A stretch of 23,441 bases of DNA from an uncultured Clostridium sp. (GCA_958449715.1 CAUDIU010000020.1:1-23441); one strand, 5' to 3'. Counted from the stretch's first letter, positions 1-7,557 are shown. A program made the numbers and translations. The notes: a model not told the origin generated them from the letters alone.

Positions 1-920
1 GGATTAATTTTGACAATTTGGTGTATTTTTTTGCTTAATTCTTCAAAGTCATCTAGAGTAACATTAATATTTCCTGCATTTGCAATTGCAAGGATATGTA
101 AGAATGTATTTGTAGAACCGCCAAGAGCTAAGTCTGCAGTGATAGCGTTTCTAAGACTTTCTCTAGTTATTATATCAGATGGTTTTAAATCTTGTTTTAT
201 GAGCTCAACAATTTGCATTCCGCTTTCAAAAGCTATACGGCGCTTTTTTGAAGATACTGCAGATGCTGAGGCACAATATGGTAAGCTCATTCCCATTACT
301 TCTGTAAGGCAAGCCATTGTATTTGCTGTGTACATTCCCTGACATGCACCTGCTGATGGACAAGATTCTTCTTCTAGTGCTAGAAGTTCTTCTTCAGAAA
401 TTTCTCCTTTGCGGAATTTTCCGACAGCTTCAAATGAACCTGTTACCATTGTTAATTTATGATGGCTTCTGCACTCTCCATCAAGCATAGGACCTGCTGT
501 TACAATAAGTGCAGGAATATTTAATCTTAAAGCCCCGATTAACATCCCGGGAGTAATTTTATCGCAGTTAGATAAAAGGACAATTCCGTCTAATTGATGA
601 GCTGCAGCAACACTTTCAACGCAATCCGCAATTAGATCTCTTGACGGTAGAGAATATCTCATTCCGCTGTGTCCCATTGCAATTCCGTCACAGATTGCTG
701 GTACTCCGAAAATAAATGATTGCCCGCCAGCACTATGAATTCCTTTTTCTATTTGACGTTCTAAATCTCTCATTCCAATATGTCCGGGAACTAAATCAGA
801 AAAAGAGCTTGCTATACCTATGAAAGGTGCTTTCATATTTTTTTTGCTAACTCCAGTTGCCATTAAAAGTCCGCGATGTGGAGTTCTTGCTATACCTTTT
901 TTTATGTTATCACTTTTCAT
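1..920 (-). CDS. ilvD: Dihydroxy-acid dehydratase, N-terminal part (cut by window edge)
   Basis: IlvD removes water from 2,3-dihydroxy-3-methylbutanoate or -pentanoate to give the 2-oxo acids of valine and isoleucine synthesis; it is a cytosolic iron-sulfur enzyme. The first 306 residues are present and the rest lies beyond the left edge (the family is about 555 residues). Visible signatures are VPGHIGMRDL (44-53), CDGIAMGHSGM (77-87), SNCDKITPGM (118-127) with cluster ligand C119, PSAGACQGMYTANTM (188-202) with ligand C193, and LALGGSTNT (264-272). No frameshift is seen. The ATG lies inside the 3' end of the upstream nagA-like gene (11-base overlap), so translation is probably coupled; the only SD-like sequence is a weak GGATTC. 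The VPGH form resembles the E. coli type of enzyme. The identification is very secure. Confidence 0.96.
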   Translation of the reverse strand, partial: MKSDNIKKGIARTPHRGLLMATGVSKKNMKAPFIGIASSFSDLVPGHIGMRDLERQIEKGIHSAGGQSFIFGVPAICDGIAMGHSGMRYSLPSRDLIADCVESVAAAHQLDGIVLLSNCDKITPGMLIGALRLNIPALIVTAGPMLDGECRSHHKLTMVTGSFEAVGKFRKGEISEEELLALEEESCPSAGACQGMYTANTMACLTEVMGMSLPYCASASAVSSKKRRIAFESGMQIVELIKQDLKPSDIITRESLRNAITADLALGGSTNTFLHILAIANAGNINVTLDDFEELSKKIHQIVKIN

Positions 921-1821
921 TTTTTTGAATCCTTTTGATATTCCAATCATTATCCCATTCAATAAAACCTTCTATATCTATGTTGTGATAGTTGTATGGA
1001 TTATTGATATATTCAGGATTAAATAAATTAACTTTTGCAAGTCTTTTTATTATGTCAGGGATAAGAGTTGTGCTGCCTGCAATTGTGCCTTCTTTAGAAG
1101 TCGCTTTTATTCCGTCATAATAAACTTTTTCATCTGCAAATATCATTTCTTTTAAGTTACTTTTTGTAATAGGCAGACTGTCACTTATTAATAGAATTTT
1201 ATCTTGGGGTTTGGTTTTAAATACAAGTTTTAAAGCGTCATCTGATACATGAATTCCGTCTGCAATTATTTCTGTATAAATATTATCATTAATAAGTGCA
1301 GAAAGAGTTGTAGATGATCCTCTGTGAGCAATTCCTGACATTGCGTTAAAAAGATGTGTTGCTCCTGTACATTTTGATAAATTCCCGCCAGTACAATGTC
1401 CTGCTTGGATTTTAATATTTTTATCAGACAAATAATCCAATAAACCTTCATCAAGCTCAGGTGCTAGTGTGATGATTTTTATAAAGTCATCTTCTATAAG
1501 TTTGTAATTTTCCGGTGTAAGTTTTAGGAAATGTTCAGGATTGTGAATTCCCTTTTTTTCAGGGTTAAGAAAAATTCCTTCCAGATGTATTCCTAAAATT
1601 TTAGCCATATCAGATGTTTGTTTTTTTGAGGCTTCTTTTATTATAGAAATTGCACGCTTAGTATTCTCTACGTTGTCAGTTACAATTGTAGGGAATATTC
1701 CGCCTATACCATATTTTAAAATTTCTCTTGATAAATATAAAACGTCGTCTATTGATGCTTTATTAAAATCAATTCCAAAACATCCATGAAAATGTTGTTC
1801 AATTAATAAGTTTGTTTTCAT
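910..1821 (-). CDS. nagA: N-acetylglucosamine-6-phosphate deacetylase-like protein, compact form
   Basis: It probably converts N-acetylglucosamine-6-phosphate to glucosamine-6-phosphate and acetate, in amino-sugar or cell-wall recycling. Amidohydrolase motifs are in NagA order: QHFHG (9-13, the HxH metal pair), HLEGIF (79-84, metal ligand E81), AGHCTGG (140-146), THLFNAM (155-161), IADGIHVS (186-193), ISDS (212-215, catalytic D214) and IAGSTTL (247-253). At 303 residues it is about 80 shorter than usual. It starts directly at the HxH strand and ends without the usual closing GxIxxGxxADL segment, so it appears to be the TIM barrel without the beta-sandwich that frames it in typical NagA. It overlaps ilvD by 11 bases (ATGAAAAGTGA), an unusual partner. 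There is no SD before the ATG; TATAAT lies 6 bases upstream. The family is clear, but the exact substrate is less certain. Confidence 0.85.
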   Translation of the reverse strand: MKTNLLIEQHFHGCFGIDFNKASIDDVLYLSREILKYGIGGIFPTIVTDNVENTKRAISIIKEASKKQTSDMAKILGIHLEGIFLNPEKKGIHNPEHFLKLTPENYKLIEDDFIKIITLAPELDEGLLDYLSDKNIKIQAGHCTGGNLSKCTGATHLFNAMSGIAHRGSSTTLSALINDNIYTEIIADGIHVSDDALKLVFKTKPQDKILLISDSLPITKSNLKEMIFADEKVYYDGIKATSKEGTIAGSTTLIPDIIKRLAKVNLFNPEYINNPYNYHNIDIEGFIEWDNDWNIKRIQKNEK

Positions 1822-1827
1822 ATCTTA

Positions 1828-1833
1828 ATTATA
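1828..1833 (-). promoter_or_regulatory. Candidate -10 box of nagA (leaderless)
   Basis: A perfect TATAAT on the minus strand ends six bases before the nagA ATG (TATAAT-TAAGAT-ATG). Transcription would therefore start at or next to the A of the start codon, and there is no SD site. No convincing -35 box is present at 16-18 bases. The assignment is inferred from sequence only. Confidence 0.5.
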
Positions 1834-1843
1834 CACCAATAAG

Positions 1844-1872
1844 TTGAAATAGAGCTAAAAATATGTTAATCT
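1844..1872 (+). promoter_or_regulatory. Sigma-70 promoter of the prepilin locus
   Basis: A -35 box TTGAAA (1844-1849) and a -10 box TAATCT (1867-1872) are separated by 17 bases, and TG one base before the -10 makes it an extended -10 (TGTTAATCT). The expected start of transcription is near 1879, about 23 bases before the ATG at 1902, whose SD AAAGGAG (1889-1895) would lie in this short leader. Confidence 0.65.
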
Positions 1873-1901
1873 AATTTTATCTATTAAGAAAGGAGCTAGT
1901 T

Positions 1902-2000
1902 ATGAAAAGATTTCAAGCATATCAGACACAAAAATCTTTTAAGAGCAATCAATCTTTTGTTGAAGTGTCTACCTTAGCAGTCGGGGGGGGGGCAATTTAG
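1902..2000 (+). CDS. 5' leader reading frame of the prepilin, cut short by the G10 tract
   Basis: An ATG at 1902 has an ideal SD (AAAGGAG, six bases upstream) and opens a 32-codon frame beginning MKRFQAYQTQKSF. The frame passes through ten consecutive G and stops at TAG 1998-2000. With 11 or 8 G instead of 10, the same frame would avoid the stop, read through residues including QVFRRLFKNF, and join the prepilin frame at 2042 with no interruption, giving a precursor with a leader of about 55 residues. I therefore read this as the true 5' end of the pilin gene in an out-of-frame state, and not as an independent small gene. A homopolymer sequencing error could give the same picture. Confidence 0.6.
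   Translation: MKRFQAYQTQKSFKSNQSFVEVSTLAVGGGAI
1983..1992 (+). repeat. Poly-G tract (G10), candidate phase-variation switch
   Basis: There are ten consecutive G in a strongly AT-rich genome, placed between a good SD/ATG and the prepilin coding frame. G homopolymers of this length are known substrates for slipped-strand mispairing. The length of 10 leaves the ATG frame out of register with the pilin by one base; 11 or 8 would restore it. Confidence 0.85.
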
Positions 2001-2041
2001 AGCTTATCCCACAAGTTTTTAGGAGGTTATTTAAAAATTTT

Positions 2042-2060
2042 GTGTCGGGTCAAGCGACAC
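2042..2060 (+). promoter_or_regulatory. Hairpin over the GTG start of the prepilin
   Basis: The arms GTGTCG (2042-2047) and CGACAC (2055-2060) pair perfectly around a 7-base loop. The left arm contains the only usable GTG start of the in-frame prepilin, so the start would be buried in a GC-rich stem in the mRNA. A ribosome arriving from the ATG at 1902 in the correct frame would open it; one stopped at 2000 would not reach it. Confidence 0.5.
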
Positions 2061-2773
2061 GCTTGGGATTTACATTAGCAGAGGTATTGATAACTTTAGG
2101 GATAATTGGTGTTGTTGCAGCAATGACAATGCCTTCATTAATTACAAATTATCAAAAAAAACAGACTATTTCTCAATTAAAAAAATCTTATTCTGTAGTT
2201 AGTCAAGCATTAGTTTCTTCTCAAGCAGAAAATGGAAATATTGAAGAATGGAATTTAAGCAATATTGGTCAAATGAATCCTGATGATCCAAATGGGAGTT
2301 ATTCTGAAACTTTAACATCTTTGTTAAATAAATATTTTTTACCATATTTTGATGTTGTTGAAGATTGTGGTTTAAATTGTTCTTTACAAAAAAATATAAA
2401 AAGATATGAATTGAATAGAGTTAAAGAAGCATCTTGGTGTGATAAATTTCATTATGTAATAACATTGAAGGATGGTACAATTATTGCATTTATGATGGAT
2501 TCAAGTGGTGCTGGTGTTTATCAATATGTGTATATCCATGTTGATATAAATGGAAATTCTAAACCAAATATATATGGTCGTGATATTTTTACATTTATGT
2601 TAACATCTGCTACAAAAAATTTAAATATGGCAGGTAGTGGCTATTCTAGAGAAATTTTAAAGTCAAGTGGCAGAAGAGGTTGTAATAAAAATTCTTCTAG
2701 TGATGCAGGTTTTTATTGTGGAGCTTTAATCCAATATGATGGTTGGGAAATTAAAAATGATTATCCTTGGTAA
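2042..2773 (+). CDS. Type IV prepilin / pseudopilin-like protein
   Basis: This is a secreted pilin-like subunit or pseudopilin, anchored by one N-terminal helix until assembly. From GTG 2042 the protein has a 9-residue leader (MSGQATRLG), then the processing site G/F and the helix FTLAEVLITLGIIGVVAAMT with Glu at +5 and Pro at +22. The globular part has five cysteines that could form disulfides, VDINGNSKPN and GRDIFTF motifs near residues 168-184, and ends in GALIQYDGWEIKNDYPW. The exact pilus or secretion system is unknown, and no pilus assembly genes are nearby. The GTG start is poor: AGGAGG (2021-2026) is 15 bases away and the GTG lies in a hairpin, so the functional start is probably ATG 1902 when the G tract permits. 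Only the start is in doubt; the pilin identity is firm. Confidence 0.88.
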   Translation: MSGQATRLGFTLAEVLITLGIIGVVAAMTMPSLITNYQKKQTISQLKKSYSVVSQALVSSQAENGNIEEWNLSNIGQMNPDDPNGSYSETLTSLLNKYFLPYFDVVEDCGLNCSLQKNIKRYELNRVKEASWCDKFHYVITLKDGTIIAFMMDSSGAGVYQYVYIHVDINGNSKPNIYGRDIFTFMLTSATKNLNMAGSGYSREILKSSGRRGCNKNSSSDAGFYCGALIQYDGWEIKNDYPW

Positions 2774-2774
2774 A

Positions 2775-2801
2775 AAAAGAGAGGCTATTGCCTCTCTTTT
2801 T
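2775..2801. terminator. Bidirectional hairpin terminator between the prepilin and murE
   Basis: An 11-bp stem, AAAAGAGAGGC / GCCTCTCTTTT, closes a TATT loop and has A and T runs on its two sides. It follows the prepilin stop directly and overlaps the murE stop, so it can serve both convergent genes. Confidence 0.88.
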
Positions 2802-4275
2802 AAATTACGCTTACTTCAAAAACCTTTCGAGCTTCTTCTCTATCATCGAAGTGAATAGTTTTGTCTTTTAATATTTGATAATCTTCGTGGCCTTTGCCTG
2901 CAATTACAACTACATCATTATTATTTGCAATTGATTTTAATAATCCTATAGCAGTTCCTCTGTCTGGTTCTACTATAACGCTTTCAGTGTTTACTGATTT
3001 AAGTCCTGCGATTATATCTGTAATTATAGTTTGAGGGTCTTCTGATCTTGGATTATCACTTGTAATTACAATTTTATCTGCAAGTTTTTCTGCTATAGCA
3101 CCCATTTTAGGACGTTTTGTTGCATCTCTGTCGCCACCGCAACCGAATAAGCATATTAATTTGCCGTCTTCAGGAGTAATTTCTCTTGCTGATTTTAATA
3201 CGTTTTCTAATCCGTCAGGAGTGTGTGCATAATCTACAATTACAAGAGGTTTTTTTACAACTACTTCAAATCTGCCAGCAACTCCTTTTACGTTTTGTAA
3301 CGCTTTTAAAGCTGTTTCAATATCAATTCCTATTGCAAGAGCTGCTGTGACAGCTGCTAGGACATTATATACACTGAACATACCATTCATATGAAGATTT
3401 ACTTTGTGTTCTTTAGCATTTGCTACTAATGTAAATTCAGCACCGTTTAATGAGAAATTAATATTCCTTGCCATTACATCGCTTTGTTGTCTTACCCCGT
3501 ATGTAAGAACTTTTACACCTTCAGGAACAACACTTATAAATCTGTCACCATACTCATCATCTGCATTTATTACTGCAAAATCGCCCTCTGTTAAATGTTC
3601 AAAAAGTAGAGCTTTTGCTTTGAAATAATTATCCATTGTAATGTGGTAATCTAAATGGTCTTGAGTGAGGTTTGTGAATACAGCACCGTTAAATCGGCAA
3701 CCACCTACTCTGTTTTGTTCTAAAGCGTGTGAGCTTACTTCCATTACAACATTATCAATTTTTTCGACATCTTTAATCATTCTTAAAGTAGCTTGTAATT
3801 CTGGAGCTTGTGGTGTTGTATGTTTTGCATCTCTATATTCTCCGTTTGAAGATAATTTATAACCTAATGTTCCAATCAATGCACATTTTTCATTATTTTC
3901 TTCAAAGATTTTTTGAATTAAGTGAGTTACTGTTGTTTTCCCGTTTGTCCCAGTAATCCCGATAAGATTAATTCCTTTTGATGGACTTGAATAGAATCTA
4001 TCTGCAATATCAGCAATTTTATGTCTAGTAGATGCTACTACAACTTGAGGAATTTTTGTCCCTTCAACTTTTCTTTCAACTAATAATGCCGCAGCTCCAG
4101 CTTCGATTGCATTTTGAGCAAATTCGTGTCCGTCAGTGTGCTCCCCGACTAAACATACGAAAATATCACCTTTTTTAGTTGTTTTTGAATTGTATGAAAT
4201 CCCTGTAATATCAATATTTTTGAAGTTTATTAAGTCTTTGTAGTCTAAATACTCGATTAATTCATCTAATTTCAT
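2800..4275 (-). CDS. murE: UDP-MurNAc-L-Ala-D-Glu:meso-diaminopimelate ligase
   Basis: MurE adds meso-diaminopimelate to the UDP-MurNAc dipeptide in the cytosolic stage of peptidoglycan synthesis, using ATP. At 491 residues it is full length. Visible features are the P-loop GITGTNGKTT (106-115), HTTPQAPEL (152-160), EVSSHALEQNRVGG (179-192), a candidate carbamylated lysine near K221 (KAKALLF), the DNPRSEDP motif (407-414) that marks diaminopimelate-specific enzymes as opposed to lysine-specific ones, and GKGHEDYQ (460-467). The gene lies 10 bases downstream of ftsI; its SD (AAGGAG) overlaps the ftsI stop codon, so the two are one transcript and probably translationally coupled. The ftsI-murE order is that of the division and cell wall cluster, but no other cluster members are present here. 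Confidence 0.97.
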   Translation of the reverse strand: MKLDELIEYLDYKDLINFKNIDITGISYNSKTTKKGDIFVCLVGEHTDGHEFAQNAIEAGAAALLVERKVEGTKIPQVVVASTRHKIADIADRFYSSPSKGINLIGITGTNGKTTVTHLIQKIFEENNEKCALIGTLGYKLSSNGEYRDAKHTTPQAPELQATLRMIKDVEKIDNVVMEVSSHALEQNRVGGCRFNGAVFTNLTQDHLDYHITMDNYFKAKALLFEHLTEGDFAVINADDEYGDRFISVVPEGVKVLTYGVRQQSDVMARNINFSLNGAEFTLVANAKEHKVNLHMNGMFSVYNVLAAVTAALAIGIDIETALKALQNVKGVAGRFEVVVKKPLVIVDYAHTPDGLENVLKSAREITPEDGKLICLFGCGGDRDATKRPKMGAIAEKLADKIVITSDNPRSEDPQTIITDIIAGLKSVNTESVIVEPDRGTAIGLLKSIANNNDVVVIAGKGHEDYQILKDKTIHFDDREEARKVFEVSVI

Positions 4276-4285
4276 TTATATCTCC

Positions 4286-6034
4286 TTAGTTTTTCTTATC
4301 AGGTGTAATCTTATCTGGTTTTAAATTAAGAATTCTTGCAACTTGAGTTGTAACTTCATGGAATACCGGACCTGCAACGGTGTTACCCCAAATTGCACCA
4401 ACTTTAGCACTATCAACCATAACGTATACCAGAATTTGAGGATCTGATGCCGGTAGATAACCTATTGTTGATGTGTAAGTGAATGGAGTATATCCGCTTC
4501 CGCCTTCTTTAGGTTTTCTTGAAGTTCCTGTCTTAGCTGCTACATTATATTTATCCATCTTAATTACAGATCTTCCGTTATTAACGCTTGCCGCAAGAAG
4601 TCTTGTAATAGCTTGAGCTGTTTCAGGTTGAATTACTTGTGTATGATGGATTTTATTATCATATTCTTCTTGAGAATATTTTATAATGTGTGGGGTAATC
4701 CTTACTCCGTTATTTGCAAGTGCTTGTACTGCTGAAATCATTTGGATTGCTGTAACAGATGTTCCATATCCGTACGACATTGTTGCTTGTATACCTTGAT
4801 CCCAATAAGTCCAATATGGTAAAAGTCCAGAGGATTCTCCAGGTAAATCAATGCCTGTTTTAGTTCCAAATCCGAATTTTTTCAATACTCCGTAAAATTC
4901 AGCAGGGGACATTGTTTTTGCAATGTTAATTGCTCCGATATTACTTGAATGTTCAAATAAATATTCAAGAGTAATGTTTCCAGGATATGGATGTACATCA
5001 TAATCGTAGTTTTTAATTTCCCATTTTCCAATAGTCGTTTTTCCTGTATCAAGTACGGTTGAATGTTCATTAATTTTTCCTAAATCCATTGCACTTGCAA
5101 CAGTGATTGTTTTAAAAGTTGATCCTGGAGGGAATACATCTGTTAATGTCCAGTTTTTAAGTTGTTGTGGAGTTGCTTTTTTATAATTATTAGGGTCAAA
5201 AGTTGGATATACTGCATAAGCAAGTATTTCCCCAGTTTTTGGATTCATAACAATTACAGTTCCACGTTCAGCGTGTTTTTCTGTTACCATTTTTTCAATT
5301 TCTTTTTCGCAAACGTGCTGAATAGCAGCATCAATTGTGAGGGTAACATCTTCTCCTTTGGGGTTTGTTGTTGTTGCTACTGGATCTGTCGTAAAATCAT
5401 AAATGATTTTACCGTCACGAGTCCTTTGGTATTTAACAGTGTTAATAACGTGTTCCAAACGATCTTTTGCGGTATATTCAATACCATTTGCAATATCTGC
5501 ATCAAAGTTATAATAGCCTAAAACGTGAGCTGCAAGAGTGCCTTGAGGGTATTCTCTTGTGTTTTTTTTGCCTAAACTAATTTCTCTTAAATGTAATTTA
5601 GATATTTGTTTTGCAGTATTTCTGTCAATATCTTTTTTTAGAGTAATAACAGGGCCTGGCTTTTTGAGTTTTTGTAAAAGAGTATCTTTTGGCATTTTAA
5701 GCAATGGAGCGAGCATTTTCGCCAAATCTTCCGGAGAATGATCATAATCTGCAGGGTGTGCATAAACGTCTGAATATACTTTGTCTGTTGCAAGTTTTAT
5801 TCCGTTTCTGTCAAAGATGTCGCCACGCATAGAGAAAATTCTTCCAACACGTTGACTCCTTGCTCTAGCTCTGTATTTGCCTACGTCAACTACCATAATG
5901 AAGAATAAATATATAATAAGCAGAGTCATAAAACCTGCAAAAAATATGTGTAAAAATGCTAAAATTTGATCAAAGGTTTTATTGCGTCGTTCAGTTTCTG
6001 TTTCCGGCTCTTTTCTTCTTAATCTTTCTCTCAC
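4286..6034 (-). CDS. ftsI: Class B penicillin-binding protein (FtsI-type transpeptidase)
   Basis: This is a D,D-transpeptidase that cross-links peptidoglycan, probably at the division septum with FtsW. It is anchored by one membrane segment (about 28-50) after a charged N-terminus. The dimerisation domain contains MRGDIFDRNG (69-78). The transpeptidase domain has all three active-site motifs: STFK with nucleophile S305, SSN (363-365) and KTGTS (501-505). It has 582 residues and no PASTA repeats. The start is GTG, supported by the SD AAGGGG six bases upstream. It is followed directly by murE, which favours FtsI over an elongation PBP2. The promoter probably lies in the 122-base divergent region shared with the amidase gene. 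The class B PBP call is certain; the FtsI subtype is likely. Confidence 0.93.
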   Translation of the reverse strand: MRERLRRKEPETETERRNKTFDQILAFLHIFFAGFMTLLIIYLFFIMVVDVGKYRARARSQRVGRIFSMRGDIFDRNGIKLATDKVYSDVYAHPADYDHSPEDLAKMLAPLLKMPKDTLLQKLKKPGPVITLKKDIDRNTAKQISKLHLREISLGKKNTREYPQGTLAAHVLGYYNFDADIANGIEYTAKDRLEHVINTVKYQRTRDGKIIYDFTTDPVATTTNPKGEDVTLTIDAAIQHVCEKEIEKMVTEKHAERGTVIVMNPKTGEILAYAVYPTFDPNNYKKATPQQLKNWTLTDVFPPGSTFKTITVASAMDLGKINEHSTVLDTGKTTIGKWEIKNYDYDVHPYPGNITLEYLFEHSSNIGAINIAKTMSPAEFYGVLKKFGFGTKTGIDLPGESSGLLPYWTYWDQGIQATMSYGYGTSVTAIQMISAVQALANNGVRITPHIIKYSQEEYDNKIHHTQVIQPETAQAITRLLAASVNNGRSVIKMDKYNVAAKTGTSRKPKEGGSGYTPFTYTSTIGYLPASDPQILVYVMVDSAKVGAIWGNTVAGPVFHEVTTQVARILNLKPDKITPDKKN

Positions 6035-6075
6035 AACGTACCCCTTATCGGTAAATTAAAATCGTTTATTCTATA

Positions 6076-6084
6076 ATTTTAGCA
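6076..6084 (-). promoter_or_regulatory. Possible extended -10 of ftsI-murE
   Basis: TGCTAAAAT on the minus strand matches an extended -10 (TGn plus a TATAAT-like hexamer), about 42 bases before the GTG of ftsI. No good -35 box is present at the expected distance, so this is tentative. Confidence 0.35.
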
Positions 6085-6141
6085 TAAGGAATAATAAAAT
6101 AATTAAATATTAAATAATTTTAAGTGTGAAAATGTTCTTCG

Positions 6142-6150
6142 TGATATAAT
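6142..6150 (+). promoter_or_regulatory. Extended -10 promoter of the amidase gene (leaderless)
   Basis: TGATATAAT is a perfect extended -10, and its TATAAT ends six bases before the ATG at 6157. Transcription should start at or within a base or two of the start codon. No SD is visible in the intervening bases and no -35 match is seen, as is common for extended -10 promoters. Confidence 0.6.
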
Positions 6151-6156
6151 ATTGTT

Positions 6157-7518
6157 ATGAAAAAATTGTTTTTGTTATTAGGGTTGATAGTTTTTGGTAG
6201 TCAAGCTTTTGCATTTGATATTGTGTATCCTGCAAAAAATGATGTTATTTTAAATTCTAGTTCAACGTTTTTTATAGGTTCGTCTGATAAACCTCTAAAG
6301 ATAAACGGTCAAGATGTTCCATTACATCCTACTGGAGCATTTGCTTATGTAGTAAATCTAAATAATGGCGCTAATACTTTCGTGATCCAATCAGATGAAC
6401 AAAGAGAAATTTTTGTAATTACAAAGCAAGCTATAAAATCTATAAAATCAACACCATCAGTATTTTCTCCGTATAAAGAAATAAAATATGGCTTAGTGAC
6501 AACTGAAAGAGCTCCTTTGCGTTCAACACCTGTTGATGCCGGAGTCAATAGAATGGCACATTTGCAAAGGAATGTGAATGTCATAATTGATGGAGAAAAA
6601 GACGGATTCTATCGAGTTGTTTTAGGTAAAGATAAATATGGGTGGATTTTAAAATCAGATGTAAAATTTACTCCTCAAGCAGATAAAAATTTGGCAACTT
6701 TGAGCGGTTATGAATATATTGATGAAGATGATTATTTTAAATTTGTTTTTCATCTGGATAAAAAAGTTCCGTTTGAAATGGTTGAAGATGAAATGTTTTT
6801 AATGAAGTTTTATAATGTCAAAGACCAGCCTGATAATGTATATTTATATGATTTTCCGTATAAAGATGCAATAAGTACTCGAAAACTTTTAGGTTATAGT
6901 GGTGAATATCAAGGAAATGATTTTATTCTAAAAATAAGAAAGCCTATAATTACAAATTCAAGACGTCCTTTGCATAATATCAGAATAACAATAGATGCTG
7001 GACATGGTGGTACGGAAAATGGAGCAATCGGTTGTCTTGGAAATAAAGAAAAAGATATAAATTTATCTATTGCAAAGTTAGTTGAAACAGAATTAAAAAA
7101 ACGTGGTGCAAGAGTTATAATGACAAGATCTGCTGATAATTATGTCAGTTTGAAGGATAGAGTCGAAATTGCAAATTATGGTGATTCGGTTGTATTTTTG
7201 AGTCTTCATGGAAATGCTTTGCCAGATGGCCAAGATCCAAATAAGAACAGAGGAACAAGTATTTATTACTATTACCCACAAGCTAAGCCTCTTGCGGATA
7301 AAATAATGGATACTGTTGTGTCAGAAATCGGTGTTCCAAATGATAAAGTGCGACAAGGTAGTCTTGCTGTTGTCAGAAATACTAATGCATTAAGTTTATT
7401 AATTGAAGTTTCTTATCTTATTAATCCTGAAGATAATGCAAATTTGGTGAACCCTGAATTTCAAAAGCAATATGCAAAAGCTATAGCTGATAGTTTGGAA
7501 AGTTATTTTTCTAATTAA
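6157..7518 (+). CDS. Secreted N-acetylmuramoyl-L-alanine amidase (Amidase_3) with SH3-like domain
   Basis: This is a zinc amidase that cuts the bond between MurNAc and L-alanine in peptidoglycan, acting outside the cytoplasmic membrane in cell separation or wall remodelling. A signal peptide is clear (MKKLFLLLGLIVFGSQAFA, cleavage after A19). Residues about 110-172 look like a bacterial SH3 domain (RAPLRSTP, then YGWILKSDV). The catalytic domain spans about 275-453 with zinc ligands H283 (DAGHGG), E298 (NKEKD) and H351 (LSLHGNA), and catalytic E417 (LIEVSYLINPEDN). AMIN-like beta structure may occupy parts of the N-terminal half, but I cannot establish that by eye. The gene is divergent from ftsI-murE, which fits a shared role in wall synthesis and division. 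It corresponds to AmiA/AmiC-type enzymes; the exact name is unsettled. Confidence 0.94.
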   Translation: MKKLFLLLGLIVFGSQAFAFDIVYPAKNDVILNSSSTFFIGSSDKPLKINGQDVPLHPTGAFAYVVNLNNGANTFVIQSDEQREIFVITKQAIKSIKSTPSVFSPYKEIKYGLVTTERAPLRSTPVDAGVNRMAHLQRNVNVIIDGEKDGFYRVVLGKDKYGWILKSDVKFTPQADKNLATLSGYEYIDEDDYFKFVFHLDKKVPFEMVEDEMFLMKFYNVKDQPDNVYLYDFPYKDAISTRKLLGYSGEYQGNDFILKIRKPIITNSRRPLHNIRITIDAGHGGTENGAIGCLGNKEKDINLSIAKLVETELKKRGARVIMTRSADNYVSLKDRVEIANYGDSVVFLSLHGNALPDGQDPNKNRGTSIYYYYPQAKPLADKIMDTVVSEIGVPNDKVRQGSLAVVRNTNALSLLIEVSYLINPEDNANLVNPEFQKQYAKAIADSLESYFSN

Positions 7519-7521
7519 ACT

Positions 7522-7557
7522 AAAAAAGGAGCTAAATTATTTAGCTCCTTTTTTTTT
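7522..7557. terminator. Bidirectional hairpin terminator between the amidase and pepA
   Basis: The stem AAGGAGCTAAA / TTTAGCTCCTT, extended by A/T pairs, is followed by nine T on the plus strand and six on the minus strand. It lies between two convergent stops and fits both transcripts. Confidence 0.9.

Noticed and set aside
10..342. Plus-strand open frame of 110 codons
   Set aside because: It lies wholly antisense to the ilvD coding region, whose protein motifs are unmistakable; it has no SD and no recognisable product.
1983..1992. The G10 run as a plain sequencing or assembly error
   Set aside because: It cannot be excluded, but even with an error of one base the locus still has a long G tract just inside a translated 5' end, which keeps the switch hypothesis alive. 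I retained it with this caveat.
2042..2773. The prepilin as a mobile-element or phage gene
   Set aside because: No integrase, repeats or terminal inverted repeats flank it; the base composition of most of the gene matches its neighbours.
5162..5521. Plus-strand open frame of 119 codons within ftsI
   Set aside because: It is antisense to the FtsI transpeptidase region and rich in Phe, Ile, Cys and Ser as expected for a shadow frame in AT-rich DNA.
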